Assembly: GCF_039871875.1 (NCBI RefSeq)
Contig: NZ_JBDPMD010000036.1
Span: forward strand, 28,930 to 92,929
DNA: 64,000 nucleotides
Source of the DNA: Sphaerisporangium sp039871875
GTDB taxonomy: Bacteria; Actinomycetota; Actinomycetes; Streptosporangiales; Streptosporangiaceae
Direction of reading: 5' to 3'
The notes below the pieces were generated by a model. It was not told the origin of the DNA and did no database searches. It saw only the letters and a program-made list of their open reading frames with translations. Shown in pieces: positions 25,017-34,902 of this stretch (position 1 is its first letter; every line of letters starts with the position of its first letter). The translations under genes were made by a program, and so were the position numbers.

Positions 25017-28000
25017 TCACCTGGGGGTGTTCATCCACTCCCTCAGCTTGGCTATCTCGAATCGCGCTGAGTATGTCAGCTCGCTGCGGCCTGTGATGTG
25101 GTAGGTGGGTTGCAGGCTTTCCCGGTCGATGATCATAGTGACTTTCAGGTCTCTCTGGCCGATAGGCGGGGCGGAGAAGTCGCGACCCTCCTCGGTGAAC
25201 ACCTCGCGGATCTCACCGGTCCTGCGGTCGACCCGCAGGTAGCCGGTGGTCGTCAATCTGCCCTTCCTGTCCGGGGCGAAGGATGTGGTCAGCAGCATGT
25301 TGCGAAGCTGGTCCGCCTTTTCCTGGTTGGCATGATGCACCCTGCTCCGGTAGTCCTTGGAGATCTTTGGCCTCAGCTCGGGGTTGGGCTTGGCCTTGAA
25401 GCGCGGGTAGAGCACCTTCCCCCACTCTGGTCCTCGGCCTCCCGGCGGTTTCGCGTTGGATTTGTATCCACGTCCGAGAGCGCCGGGCAGCAGGTCTGTC
25501 CAGGAAGCACCGGGGAACAGCAGCGCCCACGGGATGGGCGGGGGGGAGCCGTTCGGGCCGATCGTCGGCGGAGTCGTGGCAGCCTGCATCACCATCAAGG
25601 TCATGGCTTCGTCGTAGGTGAGACCCTCCACCCAGCCGAGGCCGTCGTCCCAGACCGTATAGGTCTTGGGTGCCTCGCCCTCCATGACGACGTCTCCGTT
25701 GGCCCAGTCCATGTTGTGTTCTTGGTCTTCGCAGTTGTCCATGGTGCACTGGACGAAGTGGTCGCCGGTCTTGGTGCATTCGGCGGGGTCGGCCTCGCAG
25801 GTGTCCAAGCCGGTCGGGTCGATCAGGTTGACCGGGTCGTTGCCGGTGAAGGTGTAGAGGTTCGCGCGGGTCGGATCGGTGACGTCCAGGTCGGGCTCGC
25901 CCAGATACAGCGGGTCGGGCGAGGCCCACTGGACCGCGAGCGGGTCATACGAGCGTGCGCCGTAGAAGAGCAGGTCCGAGACGGGGTCGCGGTCCTTGCC
26001 GTTGAACTCCTGGGGGTACTTGCCGTCGGGCAGGGGTTGACCGGCGGCGGTGTGGCTGGACAGCACCTCGCCGAGGGCGCCGTAGCGGGTGACGCGGCGG
26101 GTGGCGGCGTCCTCGGCGGCCAGGGCGAGCACGTGGTGGCCCTGCGGGCTGGTGGTGTAGTGCTCCAGCACGCCCGTGGCGGCGTTTCCGTCGACACGGC
26201 CGATCGTGTCGCCGGCCAGTGTCAGGGTCTGCCGGTACTCGGGCTGCTGACCAGGAGCGTAGACGATCTCCTGGGCGCCGAAGTAGCGGCGCACCCCGAC
26301 GACCGCGCCTTGCGCGTTCTTGTGGACGGCCGCGACGCGGGCGCCACCGTCGTAGAAGTAGGTCTCGGATTCGCCGGTGGTCTCGTTGGTGACCTTCCGC
26401 AAAGAGGAGGGGCCGTCCCAGGTCTGGGTGTACTCGACGGCGGTGGTGCCGGTGCCGGGGTCGGTGACGGTGCGCTTTGTGGTGTTGCCGGCCTCGTCGT
26501 ACGTGTAGCCGGCCAGGTCGCCGGTACCGGTGCCGTCGCCGATCTCCAGGCCGTCCAGACGCAGCGGATCGCGTCCGGCGTTGCCCTCCTCCAGAGGGTC
26601 GTCGGCGGTCTGGTAGCGGTAGGTGACACCGCGGGAGGTCAGCCGTTTGCCCGCCGCCGGCTGGCCCGGGTCGCCGAGGTCGATGATGTTGACCAGGTCG
26701 AGCCGGCCGCTGGCGCGCACGCCGAGCAGCGCGTAGTAGTCGGACGCGGTCGCGCTCTCCAGTTCGCCACGGTAGTTGTAGGTGTAGGTGGTGGCGATCG
26801 ACTGGCTGGTCTCGCCGAGGTAGTCGTCGGTTTGACGGATCTGGCCGTTGTCGTAGTAGGACAGGGTCTGCTTGTAGCGCTGCAGCTCACCACCGTTGCC
26901 GTCGAAGCCGACGGTCTGCAGGCCGGTCAGCCGTCCGTAGCGGTCGCGGGTGTACCGGGTGAGTGTCTCGGCGAACCCGGGCAGCTCGCCGGTGTTGACC
27001 CGCCGGGCGGTGGTCAGCCCGGCCGCGTTGCGGTCGTGGGCGATCGTCATGACGCCGCGCGGCCCGAGGTCGACGCCGATCGCCGACGGGGCCCCGTCCC
27101 GGTCGGACCCGGCGGCGTGCACCGCTGGCCCGGTGAAACCGGCCTGCCCGGCGCCGGTGCGGGCGGTGTACTGGAGGGACGCGGCCAGCAGGCCGGTCTC
27201 GTCGTAGGTGACGGTCGACGTCAGCGTGTCGGCGACGCCGGCCAGACCGGCCAGCGGCCCACCCTGTCCGGTCAGCGCCTCCGACAACTGCTGGCTGGTC
27301 GCGGTGGGCAGGCCGAAGGCGTTGAACCGGTTGACGCCGGTGGCCGCCGGCGAGCTGACGGAGGTGAGCCGGCCGATGGTGTGGTTGGCCTCTCCCGCCT
27401 CCTCGTTCAGTGATTCGTGCGGGGTGTCGTAGGTGTAGACGGTCGGATGATCAGGGCCGGTGAGCAGCTCCTCACGCGTGGCCGTGTCCAGACCCCGGGG
27501 GGCCGGCACGGTCTTGACGGTGCGGCCGAGGTCGTCGTATTCGATGCGGTGGGTGAAATTGGCCGCGGTGTACCCGGCCGGGACCGGTTCGGTGAGTGCG
27601 GTCTGCCTGCCGTTGCGGTCGTAGCCGAACGTCCAGACCCGGCCCGTGCCGGGGCCGGGACGGGTGACCGTGCGCCGCAGCCCGCTGTAATCGTGGGACA
27701 GGGCGGTGGTCACGCCGTCGGCGTCGGTGACCGTCGCGACGTTGCCCATCGGGTCGTAGGTGTACCGGGTCTCGGCCGGCGGCCGGCCGGTGTTCCACTT
27801 CTCGGCCACCGTGACGACCTGGCCTGCCGCGTCGGTGGTGACCACTTTCTGTGCCGCGGGCGAGCCGTCACCGGCCGGGTCGACGACGTTCTGGGCGGCG
27901 TCGAAGACGGCCGTGTGCTGCGTGGCCGTCACCGACAGCCCGTCGTAACTGTAGGACTGGCGGGCCAGCACCCGGGTGTCGGTGGCGCTCACCTGCTCAC

Positions 28001-31000
28001 CCTCCAGCACGGTGCGGCCGAGCCCGTCGTAGCCGATCACGGCGGTGATGGTGCCCTGCCCGTCCCCGGCCGGGCCGGTCGTCCTGACCGGCAGCCCTTG
28101 ATGGTTGTAGCCGATCGTGGTGACACGCGTCACCTCATCGTCCTGCACCACCGCGGAGCGCAGGCCACGGCCCAGCCCGTCCAGTTCGACCGTCTCGTGA
28201 GAGTACTGCCGGTCGCCGTCGGCGCTGTCGCCCACCAGGCTCTCGGTGACCATCGACACCCGCAGGCGCGGGTCGGCCTCAGGATCGGATTCGTAGGCAA
28301 GGTCGTTGTAGGTGGCGCGGAAGGTCTCCACCCCGCTGCCCGGGTCGCCGATGCGATAGGCGATGTTCTTGACCGGCCGGCCGAGGCCGTCCACGTCCAC
28401 GTGCGAGCGCTCCACCAGCCCGGCACCGCGAGCGGTGGCGAAGTCACAGCCGGTGGCCGGGTCCGGCGCGGTACCGGCGTCGCCGCCGTCCGGGCAGGTG
28501 TAGTTGGGGCCGAAGCTGTCCAGTGGCTCCCCGGTGGCGGGGTCCGGCACGGTCTCGACGGTGTGGCCGAGCGGATTGACCACCTTCGTCACGTGCAGCC
28601 CCGAGGCGTCGTAGTCGTAGGCGGTGAAGCCGGGGCCGGTGGCGTCGTCGACGTCGTACTTGTGCACCTGCTCGGGCGCCCACACCTTGTGCAGCAGCCC
28701 GTGCTTGGCGCCACCGTTGTAGTAGTGGTAGCGGGTGGTCCGATCGGGGACACCCGCCTTGGCGTCGTCGACGGTGACGGTCTGCACCCGGGAGAAGTCG
28801 ACGGTGTCGTAGGTGTAGCGGACCTCGCCCAGATCCTGCTCAGCGCCGTCGACCACGGCGGTGTCCACGGTCGTGGCGGGGGCCAGGCGGAAGCCTGCGG
28901 TGTTCCAGTGCAGGTTGAACGTCGAGCCGGTGCGGTGGATCTCGTCGTCGCCCTCGCCGTTGACGAACTGGATCTCGGAACGTTCGGGCAGCTCCATCAC
29001 GTAGTGGCCGTCGATCTGCTTGGCCTGCCACGTGGTCCTCGTGGTGACCTCCGGCCCGCTGTCGCGGCAGGCGTCGAAGGTCTGCCCGCCGGTGCCGGTG
29101 CAGGTGGTGGTGATCGTCGTCGACGGCAGCACCGTCCGCATCGGGTGGTCCGGGCGCGCGGCCGGGATCTGCAGCCCGCCGGGAAGATCACGGATGTGGT
29201 AGCTCGGCTCGGCGATCGACATCACCCCCGCCTGGTCGCCGGCGATACCGGTGGCGTTGACCGCATGCCCGAGCACGGTCGCGTGCATGATCGGCAGCCC
29301 GCCCGTGGTCACCTGGTAGGTGTACTGGGTGACGTGGGTGACGTTGTCCGCCACGCCGGGAGTGGAGGTGTTGAGCAGCGTGTGGGTCTCCTCGTAGCCG
29401 CGGAAGGACTTGCGGCCGTACAGGTCCGCCACGAAGGCCGGCTTGATGTAGCGGAAGTCGCTGGTGACGGCGGGCTGGCCGTGGCCCGGATCGACGATGA
29501 CACTGGAGGCCACCCATTTGCCGGCGGCCGCGTCAGAGCTGTAGGAGACGGTGGTCTTGCCACCGGTGCCGTTGGTGATCGTGCGCAGCAACCGCGCCGG
29601 TGCCGCCGAGTCGCCGCTGCCGATCACCGGCTTGGCGTAGCGTACGGTCACCACGCCGTCGTTGTCGCCGTCGCCGACCAGGTCCTGCAGGCCGTCACCG
29701 TTGACGTCGATGGCGTGGTGGGTGGCCACATACCGGTAGTCGGCCCGCTCGTCGAACTCGTTGACGGTGCCGCCGAAGCCGGTGCCGGCGCCGCGGACAC
29801 GGCCGGCGAAGTGCTGGGCCACGCTCACATCGGCCGGATGCGCCGAGACCCACTGGCGTCCGCCGCCGGCGTACACCTGCGCCCGGTTCTCGTCCTTGTC
29901 GTAGAGCAGCAGGTCCGGCAGACCGTCGCGGTCCAGGTCGTTCAGGCGCGTCTTGCCCCATCGGTCCCCGACGGCGCCGTACTTCTGCCAGTTCTTCTCC
30001 GACAGCCGGTCCACGTGGAAGGAGTCCAGGAAGGTGGTGTCCTCGGCGTCCTGGCTGAACATCACCTCGCCGTCGTCGGCGGCCGTGGCGAACCCGCGCC
30101 CGACGTTGAAGTTGACCTTCGTGCCGGAGTAGTCGATCTCCCCGGGGGTGACCGGCTGGCCGACCGCCTCCACCAGGTCGGGCAGGCCGTCGCCGTTGAT
30201 GTCCAGCATTCCCTTACGCAGGATGCTGGTGTACTGACCGGGCCAGTGCGGCTCCGGATCGGGGTCCTCGACCTCGGCCAGGCGGCGCTCGGTGGCCGGC
30301 GCGCCCGCGCCCTGCGGCAACTCCACGCTCGGCCAGGTCGCCGGCGAGGCCGGAGCCGGGCCGATGTTGGCCGTGCGGGTCGGGAACCATAGGTCGAGGT
30401 GGCCGTCCCCGGTGAAGTCCCCCAGCGACGAGGCGGAAGCGGTCCAGCCGGTCGGCCCGGAGTACGGCGCCAGCACGCTGGCCTGCGGCACCCGGGCGAT
30501 GTTGTCCCACATCAGTCCCTGGCCGGGCGGGCCGCCCGGCGCGGTCGCCGACGAGGCGGCGACCCGCACAGGCGTGGCGGCGAACCCGTTGCCGGTGTTG
30601 CGGTACACCCACAGGTACTTCTGCCGTTTGGTGATCGCCCGGCGTATCTCCGACGGTGAGGATCCGACCACGTCGTCCAGGTACTCGGGCACCCAGTGCG
30701 GATCCGGCGTCGCGTCGGGCTCCTCGTCGACCACGTCGTCGTGGAAGGTCGGTGCGGGCACGCCACGCGTGCTGGCGTACGGGCAGTCCACCGAGGCGAT
30801 CGTCTGGGTGACCAGGTCGGGCAGGCCGTCCTGGTCCCAGTCCAGGAAGGCGTGCTTGGCCTGCTGCATCGATCCCCACGCGGCCGTCGCGCCCCACTTG
30901 GTGTAACCGGGCTGCCACACCTCCCCCGACGCGGTGCACGGCCGGTTCACGTCCCCGCGCCAGCCGCCGGAGTCGTCGTTGCTGAACGAGCGGTTCAGCG

Positions 31001-32780
31001 CGCACAGCAGCTCACCGGCGCCGTCCTCGGGGGTCGCGGCGCCCACGGGGATGTCGCCCAGCTTGTCGCGCAGGCTGAAGGACGGGAAGGCGGGGCTCTG
31101 CACGAATCCTACGGAGGTGTTCAGGAACACATCCACCATGCAGCCGCCGGTCTGCGGCGCGGCCGCGGCCAGCTTGGGCAGCCCGCCACGGCGCTTGAGC
31201 ATGTCCGGTTTGTTGTCGCCGTTGATGTCGACGTGCATCACGGCCAGGCTCTCGCCTGAGGACTGGCCGGTGGCCAGCACCCACGCGCCCATGTCCGGCG
31301 GCGGCACGTACGAGGCCGGGTCGCGGTTCTCGGCGGCGGCCTCGTCCCACACCGGCACCGGGCAGAACGGCGCGTCGCAGGCGGTGTAGGGGGTGTGCGG
31401 CGTCCACACCCACGCCTCCGGCCGAGTGGTGTCGATCGGGCCGTCCGGGTGAAGCTGGAGCAACTGGTTGGTCTCGATCGACTCGGGCATCGCCAGGTTC
31501 TGCACGCCGGTGTTCACCTCAGGCCCGTAATGCGAGTTCTTCGCATAGGAGGCGGCCTGTCCATAGGTGAACTTCGTGGTGGGCAGCACCGTCACGGCCG
31601 GGCCCGCCTGGCCGGCCACCTGCGGCCGGTACACCGTGCGCTGCACACTGGCCAGCTCGCGATACGGAGCTCCACGCTCCTCCGCCGCGGACCCGTTACA
31701 GGTCTCGGTCGCCACGTTGTAGCCCAAGCTGTACAAACTGCGCAGGTCCAGATCGTTGCCCGAGGTCTTCTTGGTGTAGGTCTTGATCGCGGTCAGCTTG
31801 CGCGTCCCGGACAAGCGAGGGAATCCCAGCCGATAGTCCGACCGCGCCCCCGTCGGCAGCGCCGTGGCGGAACTGCCGCAGTACGACGGGGCCGCCCAGG
31901 TGAACTCCACCCGCGCGTACGGTTCCTGCGAGCCTTGCGTCTCGTAATCGATGGTGGTCGGCAGATACTCACGCGGCTGTGTACCGGTCGGTTCCGCGGC
32001 CGTGCGGCCCACGGTCGTGTAGCCGTACTTCAGCTCGGCGGGGTCGTTGAATCCGTTGAGCTCCGTCACCCGCACCAGCGGCGCGTACGAGTACGGGTGC
32101 TTGTCCTTCTCCCCGAAATATGACGTCCTGCCGTCGGAATGCTTGACGATCCACCACCACGGCAACCCCGAACCACCGTGGTACTCGTACCGGGCCGACA
32201 GGTTGTCACCCACCGCCCGATACCCCACCGCGCCCGGCGATGTCACCGGTAGCGAGGTGTCCTCCACCAGTGCCTGCCCGGCGGCGTTGACGAAGTTACG
32301 TGGCGCCTCCGCCGATCCGCCGTCGGCCCACTCGGGCCGCAGCGTGCCGGCGGACCCGTCCACGGTGATCGCGCCGCCCGCCATCAGTGACCAGCCGGCC
32401 GCCAGCCCGCCGTGGGTGGCGCCGTTGGAGGTGTACGACAACCTCACCTGGGGCGCGAGACCCTGCCGGCCGGCCGGCACCTCGATCGGGACACCGGTGG
32501 TGTAGTCGCCGTTGAGCGACCCACGGCCGGGCTTGAACGGGCCACCACTGGCCACGCCCGCGTCCTGCAGCAACTGCCCGGCATTGCCGGACCGTTCACC
32601 GTCCGCCCGCGCCGGCGCCGGCGGCCACACCACCAGCACCGACCCGGCCAGCAGCAGCGCGGTCACCGTGGTGACCACCCGCGCCGCCGACCGGCGAAGC
32701 CGCCCCGACAAGGCGGCGTTACGCATCCTGGATTGCACACTCGGCTCCACACACGACAGCGCCACATCCGCGGCGCGCAT
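25017..32780 (-). CDS. giant secreted SpvB/VCBS/RHS-repeat protein with unassigned C-terminal tip
   Basis: 2587 residues from ATG 32780; ATG 32726 would place the signal peptide (ending near APARA) closer to the start. After it comes an SpvB-like region (LSYTSNGATHGGLAAGWSL), then about six FG-GAP/VCBS calcium-type loops (DINGDNKPDM, DWDQDGLPDL, DFTGDGHLDL, DINGDGLPDL, DLDRDGLPDL, DVNGDGLQDL) between about 500 and 1040. The second half is RHS/YD repeats, ending in the core boundary YGARSYDPLAVQWASPDPL and ANLYTFTGNDPVNLIDPTG. The last roughly 240 residues form a variable tip with no family I recognise. RHS tips are often toxins released from a cocoon, but no separate immunity gene follows: the xylanase is convergent. 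Confidence 0.88.
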   Translation of the reverse strand: MRAADVALSCVEPSVQSRMRNAALSGRLRRSAARVVTTVTALLLAGSVLVVWPPAPARADGERSGNAGQLLQDAGVASGGPFKPGRGSLNGDYTTGVPIEVPAGRQGLAPQVRLSYTSNGATHGGLAAGWSLMAGGAITVDGSAGTLRPEWADGGSAEAPRNFVNAAGQALVEDTSLPVTSPGAVGYRAVGDNLSARYEYHGGSGLPWWWIVKHSDGRTSYFGEKDKHPYSYAPLVRVTELNGFNDPAELKYGYTTVGRTAAEPTGTQPREYLPTTIDYETQGSQEPYARVEFTWAAPSYCGSSATALPTGARSDYRLGFPRLSGTRKLTAIKTYTKKTSGNDLDLRSLYSLGYNVATETCNGSAAEERGAPYRELASVQRTVYRPQVAGQAGPAVTVLPTTKFTYGQAASYAKNSHYGPEVNTGVQNLAMPESIETNQLLQLHPDGPIDTTRPEAWVWTPHTPYTACDAPFCPVPVWDEAAAENRDPASYVPPPDMGAWVLATGQSSGESLAVMHVDINGDNKPDMLKRRGGLPKLAAAAPQTGGCMVDVFLNTSVGFVQSPAFPSFSLRDKLGDIPVGAATPEDGAGELLCALNRSFSNDDSGGWRGDVNRPCTASGEVWQPGYTKWGATAAWGSMQQAKHAFLDWDQDGLPDLVTQTIASVDCPYASTRGVPAPTFHDDVVDEEPDATPDPHWVPEYLDDVVGSSPSEIRRAITKRQKYLWVYRNTGNGFAATPVRVAASSATAPGGPPGQGLMWDNIARVPQASVLAPYSGPTGWTASASSLGDFTGDGHLDLWFPTRTANIGPAPASPATWPSVELPQGAGAPATERRLAEVEDPDPEPHWPGQYTSILRKGMLDINGDGLPDLVEAVGQPVTPGEIDYSGTKVNFNVGRGFATAADDGEVMFSQDAEDTTFLDSFHVDRLSEKNWQKYGAVGDRWGKTRLNDLDRDGLPDLLLYDKDENRAQVYAGGGRQWVSAHPADVSVAQHFAGRVRGAGTGFGGTVNEFDERADYRYVATHHAIDVNGDGLQDLVGDGDNDGVVTVRYAKPVIGSGDSAAPARLLRTITNGTGGKTTVSYSSDAAAGKWVASSVIVDPGHGQPAVTSDFRYIKPAFVADLYGRKSFRGYEETHTLLNTSTPGVADNVTHVTQYTYQVTTGGLPIMHATVLGHAVNATGIAGDQAGVMSIAEPSYHIRDLPGGLQIPAARPDHPMRTVLPSTTITTTCTGTGGQTFDACRDSGPEVTTRTTWQAKQIDGHYVMELPERSEIQFVNGEGDDEIHRTGSTFNLHWNTAGFRLAPATTVDTAVVDGAEQDLGEVRYTYDTVDFSRVQTVTVDDAKAGVPDRTTRYHYYNGGAKHGLLHKVWAPEQVHKYDVDDATGPGFTAYDYDASGLHVTKVVNPLGHTVETVPDPATGEPLDSFGPNYTCPDGGDAGTAPDPATGCDFATARGAGLVERSHVDVDGLGRPVKNIAYRIGDPGSGVETFRATYNDLAYESDPEADPRLRVSMVTESLVGDSADGDRQYSHETVELDGLGRGLRSAVVQDDEVTRVTTIGYNHQGLPVRTTGPAGDGQGTITAVIGYDGLGRTVLEGEQVSATDTRVLARQSYSYDGLSVTATQHTAVFDAAQNVVDPAGDGSPAAQKVVTTDAAGQVVTVAEKWNTGRPPAETRYTYDPMGNVATVTDADGVTTALSHDYSGLRRTVTRPGPGTGRVWTFGYDRNGRQTALTEPVPAGYTAANFTHRIEYDDLGRTVKTVPAPRGLDTATREELLTGPDHPTVYTYDTPHESLNEEAGEANHTIGRLTSVSSPAATGVNRFNAFGLPTATSQQLSEALTGQGGPLAGLAGVADTLTSTVTYDETGLLAASLQYTARTGAGQAGFTGPAVHAAGSDRDGAPSAIGVDLGPRGVMTIAHDRNAAGLTTARRVNTGELPGFAETLTRYTRDRYGRLTGLQTVGFDGNGGELQRYKQTLSYYDNGQIRQTDDYLGETSQSIATTYTYNYRGELESATASDYYALLGVRASGRLDLVNIIDLGDPGQPAAGKRLTSRGVTYRYQTADDPLEEGNAGRDPLRLDGLEIGDGTGTGDLAGYTYDEAGNTTKRTVTDPGTGTTAVEYTQTWDGPSSLRKVTNETTGESETYFYDGGARVAAVHKNAQGAVVGVRRYFGAQEIVYAPGQQPEYRQTLTLAGDTIGRVDGNAATGVLEHYTTSPQGHHVLALAAEDAATRRVTRYGALGEVLSSHTAAGQPLPDGKYPQEFNGKDRDPVSDLLFYGARSYDPLAVQWASPDPLYLGEPDLDVTDPTRANLYTFTGNDPVNLIDPTGLDTCEADPAECTKTGDHFVQCTMDNCEDQEHNMDWANGDVVMEGEAPKTYTVWDDGLGWVEGLTYDEAMTLMVMQAATTPPTIGPNGSPPPIPWALLFPGASWTDLLPGALGRGYKSNAKPPGGRGPEWGKVLYPRFKAKPNPELRPKISKDYRSRVHHANQEKADQLRNMLLTTSFAPDRKGRLTTTGYLRVDRRTGEIREVFTEEGRDFSAPPIGQRDLKVTMIIDRESLQPTYHITGRSELTYSARFEIAKLREWMNTPR

Positions 32781-33033
32781 AGATAGGGCGCCCCAAATGT
32801 GCGGCTACGCGCTGTCGGCCTTCTGTCAGCCGGCTCCCACTCCTGCCGAGCACCTGTCGGCCCACTCGAAGCCGGGTGACCGCACATCGCCGCCGGCAAC
32901 GACCACCGGGACCGTTCAATCGGCGCCGCGACGATTGATCCCCGACCGGGACACCAACCCACCCTGATCGCCCGCCGTCAGCAGCACGTCGACTCCGCCA
33001 CCCGCACGGCGATGGACTCGGACGAGACCTTGA

Positions 33034-33477
33034 CTAGGCCGACGCGCGCCTGTGCTCGTAGAGGCGGAAACCGAGCTGGGTGTACAGCTCCAACTGGTCG
33101 TAGTACTCCCGGTGCGTCCTTATCTTCCCGTCCTCGACGAACGTCGAGCAGGTGGCCCGCAGGGCGATGTGCTGCCCCATCTCCGTCACCTCGCGCCCGT
33201 CCGGCAGATAGAAGGGCCCGGTGTGGGTCCCGGTGATCGTCCACTCGGTGACCGCGGGGTTCTCCGAGTCCGCCACCTCGAACCACGACGTCAGACGCAG
33301 ATCCGGGAACCCCGTGAAGAACTGGTCGTAGAGCCACGCGATCTGCTCACGCCCTTCCGCCACACCCATAGGGGACACGTAGACGGCGTCCGGGCTGTAG
33401 TGATCGAGCACCCGATCCAGATCATGAGCATTGATCGCATCGCACAGATCATGCTTGATGTCCCAGAAATCACCCAT
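33034..33477 (-). CDS. SnoaL-like/NTF2-fold polyketide cyclase-type protein
   Basis: 147 residues from ATG 33477, with GGAGGGA seven bases upstream. The pattern NAHDLDRVLDHYSPDAVYVSPMG, then REQIAWLYDQFFTGFPDLRL, a central EWTITGTHTGPF and a final strand with YYDQLELYTQLG is that of SnoaL-like NTF2-fold proteins. Members include polyketide cyclases, steroid isomerases and many uncharacterised ester cyclases. The usual His/Asp pocket residues are present (HDLDR, HYSPDA), but no biosynthetic genes are near. Cytoplasmic, single-gene unit. Confidence 0.8.
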   Translation of the reverse strand: MGDFWDIKHDLCDAINAHDLDRVLDHYSPDAVYVSPMGVAEGREQIAWLYDQFFTGFPDLRLTSWFEVADSENPAVTEWTITGTHTGPFYLPDGREVTEMGQHIALRATCSTFVEDGKIRTHREYYDQLELYTQLGFRLYEHRRASA

Positions 33478-33697
33478 GAAAATCCCTCCGCGGACCCGTC
33501 CAAAGCCCACGAGACGGCACGTCACAGCGGCCGGAAAACACTCACCACACACCAACGTACGCACCGCCGAGGCAACCACCGTTCAAAGCGCCGTCCAGCC
33601 CACACCATGAAACCCGCCTCGCCGGTACACCACCGGCCAAGCGATCGGCACGTGAGAATCATCCGGCCCTGAGGAACCGCTCGAAGGCTTCCCGGGC

Positions 33698-34176
33698 GTG
33701 CGATCCGAGAACCCGATCCTGCCGGGCTTCTACCCGGACCCGTCGATCTGCCGGGTGGAGGACGACTACTACCTCGTCACCTCGACCTTCGAGTGGTACC
33801 CCGGCGTCCGCGGTGAAAGGCGCCACCTGGGCCGAGGGCCCCCACATCTCAAGATCGACAGCACCTACTACCTCCTGGCCTCCGAGGGCGGCACCGCCCG
33901 CGACCACGCCCTCAGTGTCGCCAGAGCCACCACCGTGACCGGCCCCTACACCGGCGCCCCCCGCAACCCCGTCCCTTCCCACGTCGCCACTGGCCGGTGA
34001 CGTCCGCCTGCACCACCGGGCGACTGGCACCTCCTGGGCCTCCTGGTCGGCGGCAGGTTCTCAGCCCTCCGGTCGCCGGCGGCTTCATCGGCCTGTACAC
34101 CTCCAGCGAGGGCCACCCCAGCCGGAACCGGAACACGGCCGACTTCGACTGGTTCGAGTACGCGCCGCTTCCCTGA
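33698..34176 (+). pseudogene. decayed GH43 beta-xylosidase/arabinofuranosidase
   Basis: The start NPILPGFYPDPSICRVEDDYYLVTS is cut short here to its core PGFYPDPSICR: it is the N-terminus of GH43 xylosidases. The frame breaks at YPGV and resumes, after loss of most of the first half, with GATWAEGPH (a different frame). A further one-base loss returns to the first frame for KIDSTYYLLASEGGTARDHA and VTGPYTGAPRNPV. A stop at about 33998 ends that frame. The very end, GGFIGLYTSSEGHPSR and DFDWFEYAPLP, survives in another frame up to TGA 34174-34176. All pieces are collinear with one intact GH43 gene, so this is a remnant with a large internal deletion and at least two frame changes. Confidence 0.85.
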
Positions 34177-34370
34177 CCACGGGCTGCAGGCGGCGAAACC
34201 GGCGCGCTGGCGAGAAGTCGCGGACATGACATCCTGGACCGGGTTCGCTCCGGGTTCGCTGCGCCGCCTCCGGTTCGGGAACCGTTATCACGCGGATGAA
34301 GGTCTGCGCGGACTTGAGCGGCACACGACTTGAGGCGTGCGGACCTGTGGGAAGTCAAATTGCAAGGCGC

Positions 34371-34449
34371 GGGTGAACCATCGTGTGGTTCACCCGGGCC
34401 GTCGACCATAATCTCCTGGCCGGCCATCTATGAGGGCAAAATGGTCGAC
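34371..34449. repeat. two perfect inverted repeats in a gene-free stretch
   Basis: The 346-base gap 34177-34522 has no credible gene. It holds a perfect 10-bp hairpin GGGTGAACCA/TGGTTCACCC with 5-base loop (34371-34395), then GTCGACCAT/ATGGTCGAC arms (34401-34409 and 34441-34449). The latter enclose a smaller GGCCGGCC palindrome. These may be RNA structures or remnants of a mobile element end; no transposase is present. Confidence 0.45.
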
Positions 34450-34498
34450 CGGGTCGATTATCTCTAACTCCTGGAGCGGTTGGTGGGGACTTTCCTTC

Positions 34499-34527
34499 TC
34501 TAGGCTATTTGTGGTTATAAGCCTAGA
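34499..34527 (-). terminator. hairpin overlapping the stop of the small secreted protein gene
   Basis: TCTAGGCT/AGCCTAGA arms with a 13-base loop. The arm nearest the gene includes its TAG stop, so transcription from the minus strand would end just after the last codon. Confidence 0.6.
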
Positions 34528-34846
34528 AGGCGTAGTAATCCCATACGTCGTCAAGAGGGAAGTCGCAGTAAATAGTGATGCTTCCTGAACCCGACCGGCT
34601 CTTGAGTTTGGTGTAGAGTTCTCCCGAGAGCGCGCTTTCGCAATAGAGGCGGAAGTTCCAGGTGGCGCCTAGGCTGACTGTGCAGGTTGCTCTCATGCCT
34701 GGGAGGGCATAGGTCCCCGACCGGACGAAGGTGTACGTGCAGTTCGTAGGGCCCGCGCTCGCTTGAGCGGGACTCCCCGTTGCAGTCATTGCTAACGCGA
34801 GAATTGCGGAAACGCCGAGAGCAACCGCCGGCTTTTTAAACTTCAA
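34523..34846 (-). CDS. small secreted protein with four cysteines
   Basis: 107 residues from TTG 34846 (AGGGG eight bases upstream). The signal peptide is clear: MKFKKP, a hydrophobic core ILALAMTATG, cleavage after AQA. The mature part, about 77 residues, has four Cys (NCTYT, ATCTV, LYCES, IYCDF), enough for two disulfides, and several aromatic residues in a likely all-beta fold. I do not recognise the family. Base composition is lower in GC than its neighbours and codon choice includes AAA, AAT and TTT, so it may be a recent arrival. It has an excellent promoter (34903-34932) and its own terminator, so it is a single-gene unit, possibly strongly expressed. Confidence 0.75.
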   Translation of the reverse strand: MKFKKPAVALGVSAILALAMTATGSPAQASAGPTNCTYTFVRSGTYALPGMRATCTVSLGATWNFRLYCESALSGELYTKLKSRSGSGSITIYCDFPLDDVWDYYAF

Positions 34847-34902
34847 TGCGATACCCCTGTTCTCGAGTCTGACGTAGAAATGACCGGGCGGCCATGGGCG
34901 GA

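Noticed and set aside
25017..25100. An immunity gene for the RHS tip downstream of its stop
   Set aside because: Only a terminator and the convergent xylanase gene follow; no independent reading frame fits.
27417..30392. A 991-codon plus-strand frame inside the RHS gene
   Set aside because: Antisense shadow of RHS/VCBS repeats; composition is Val/Gly/Arg-rich and it has no recognisable motif.
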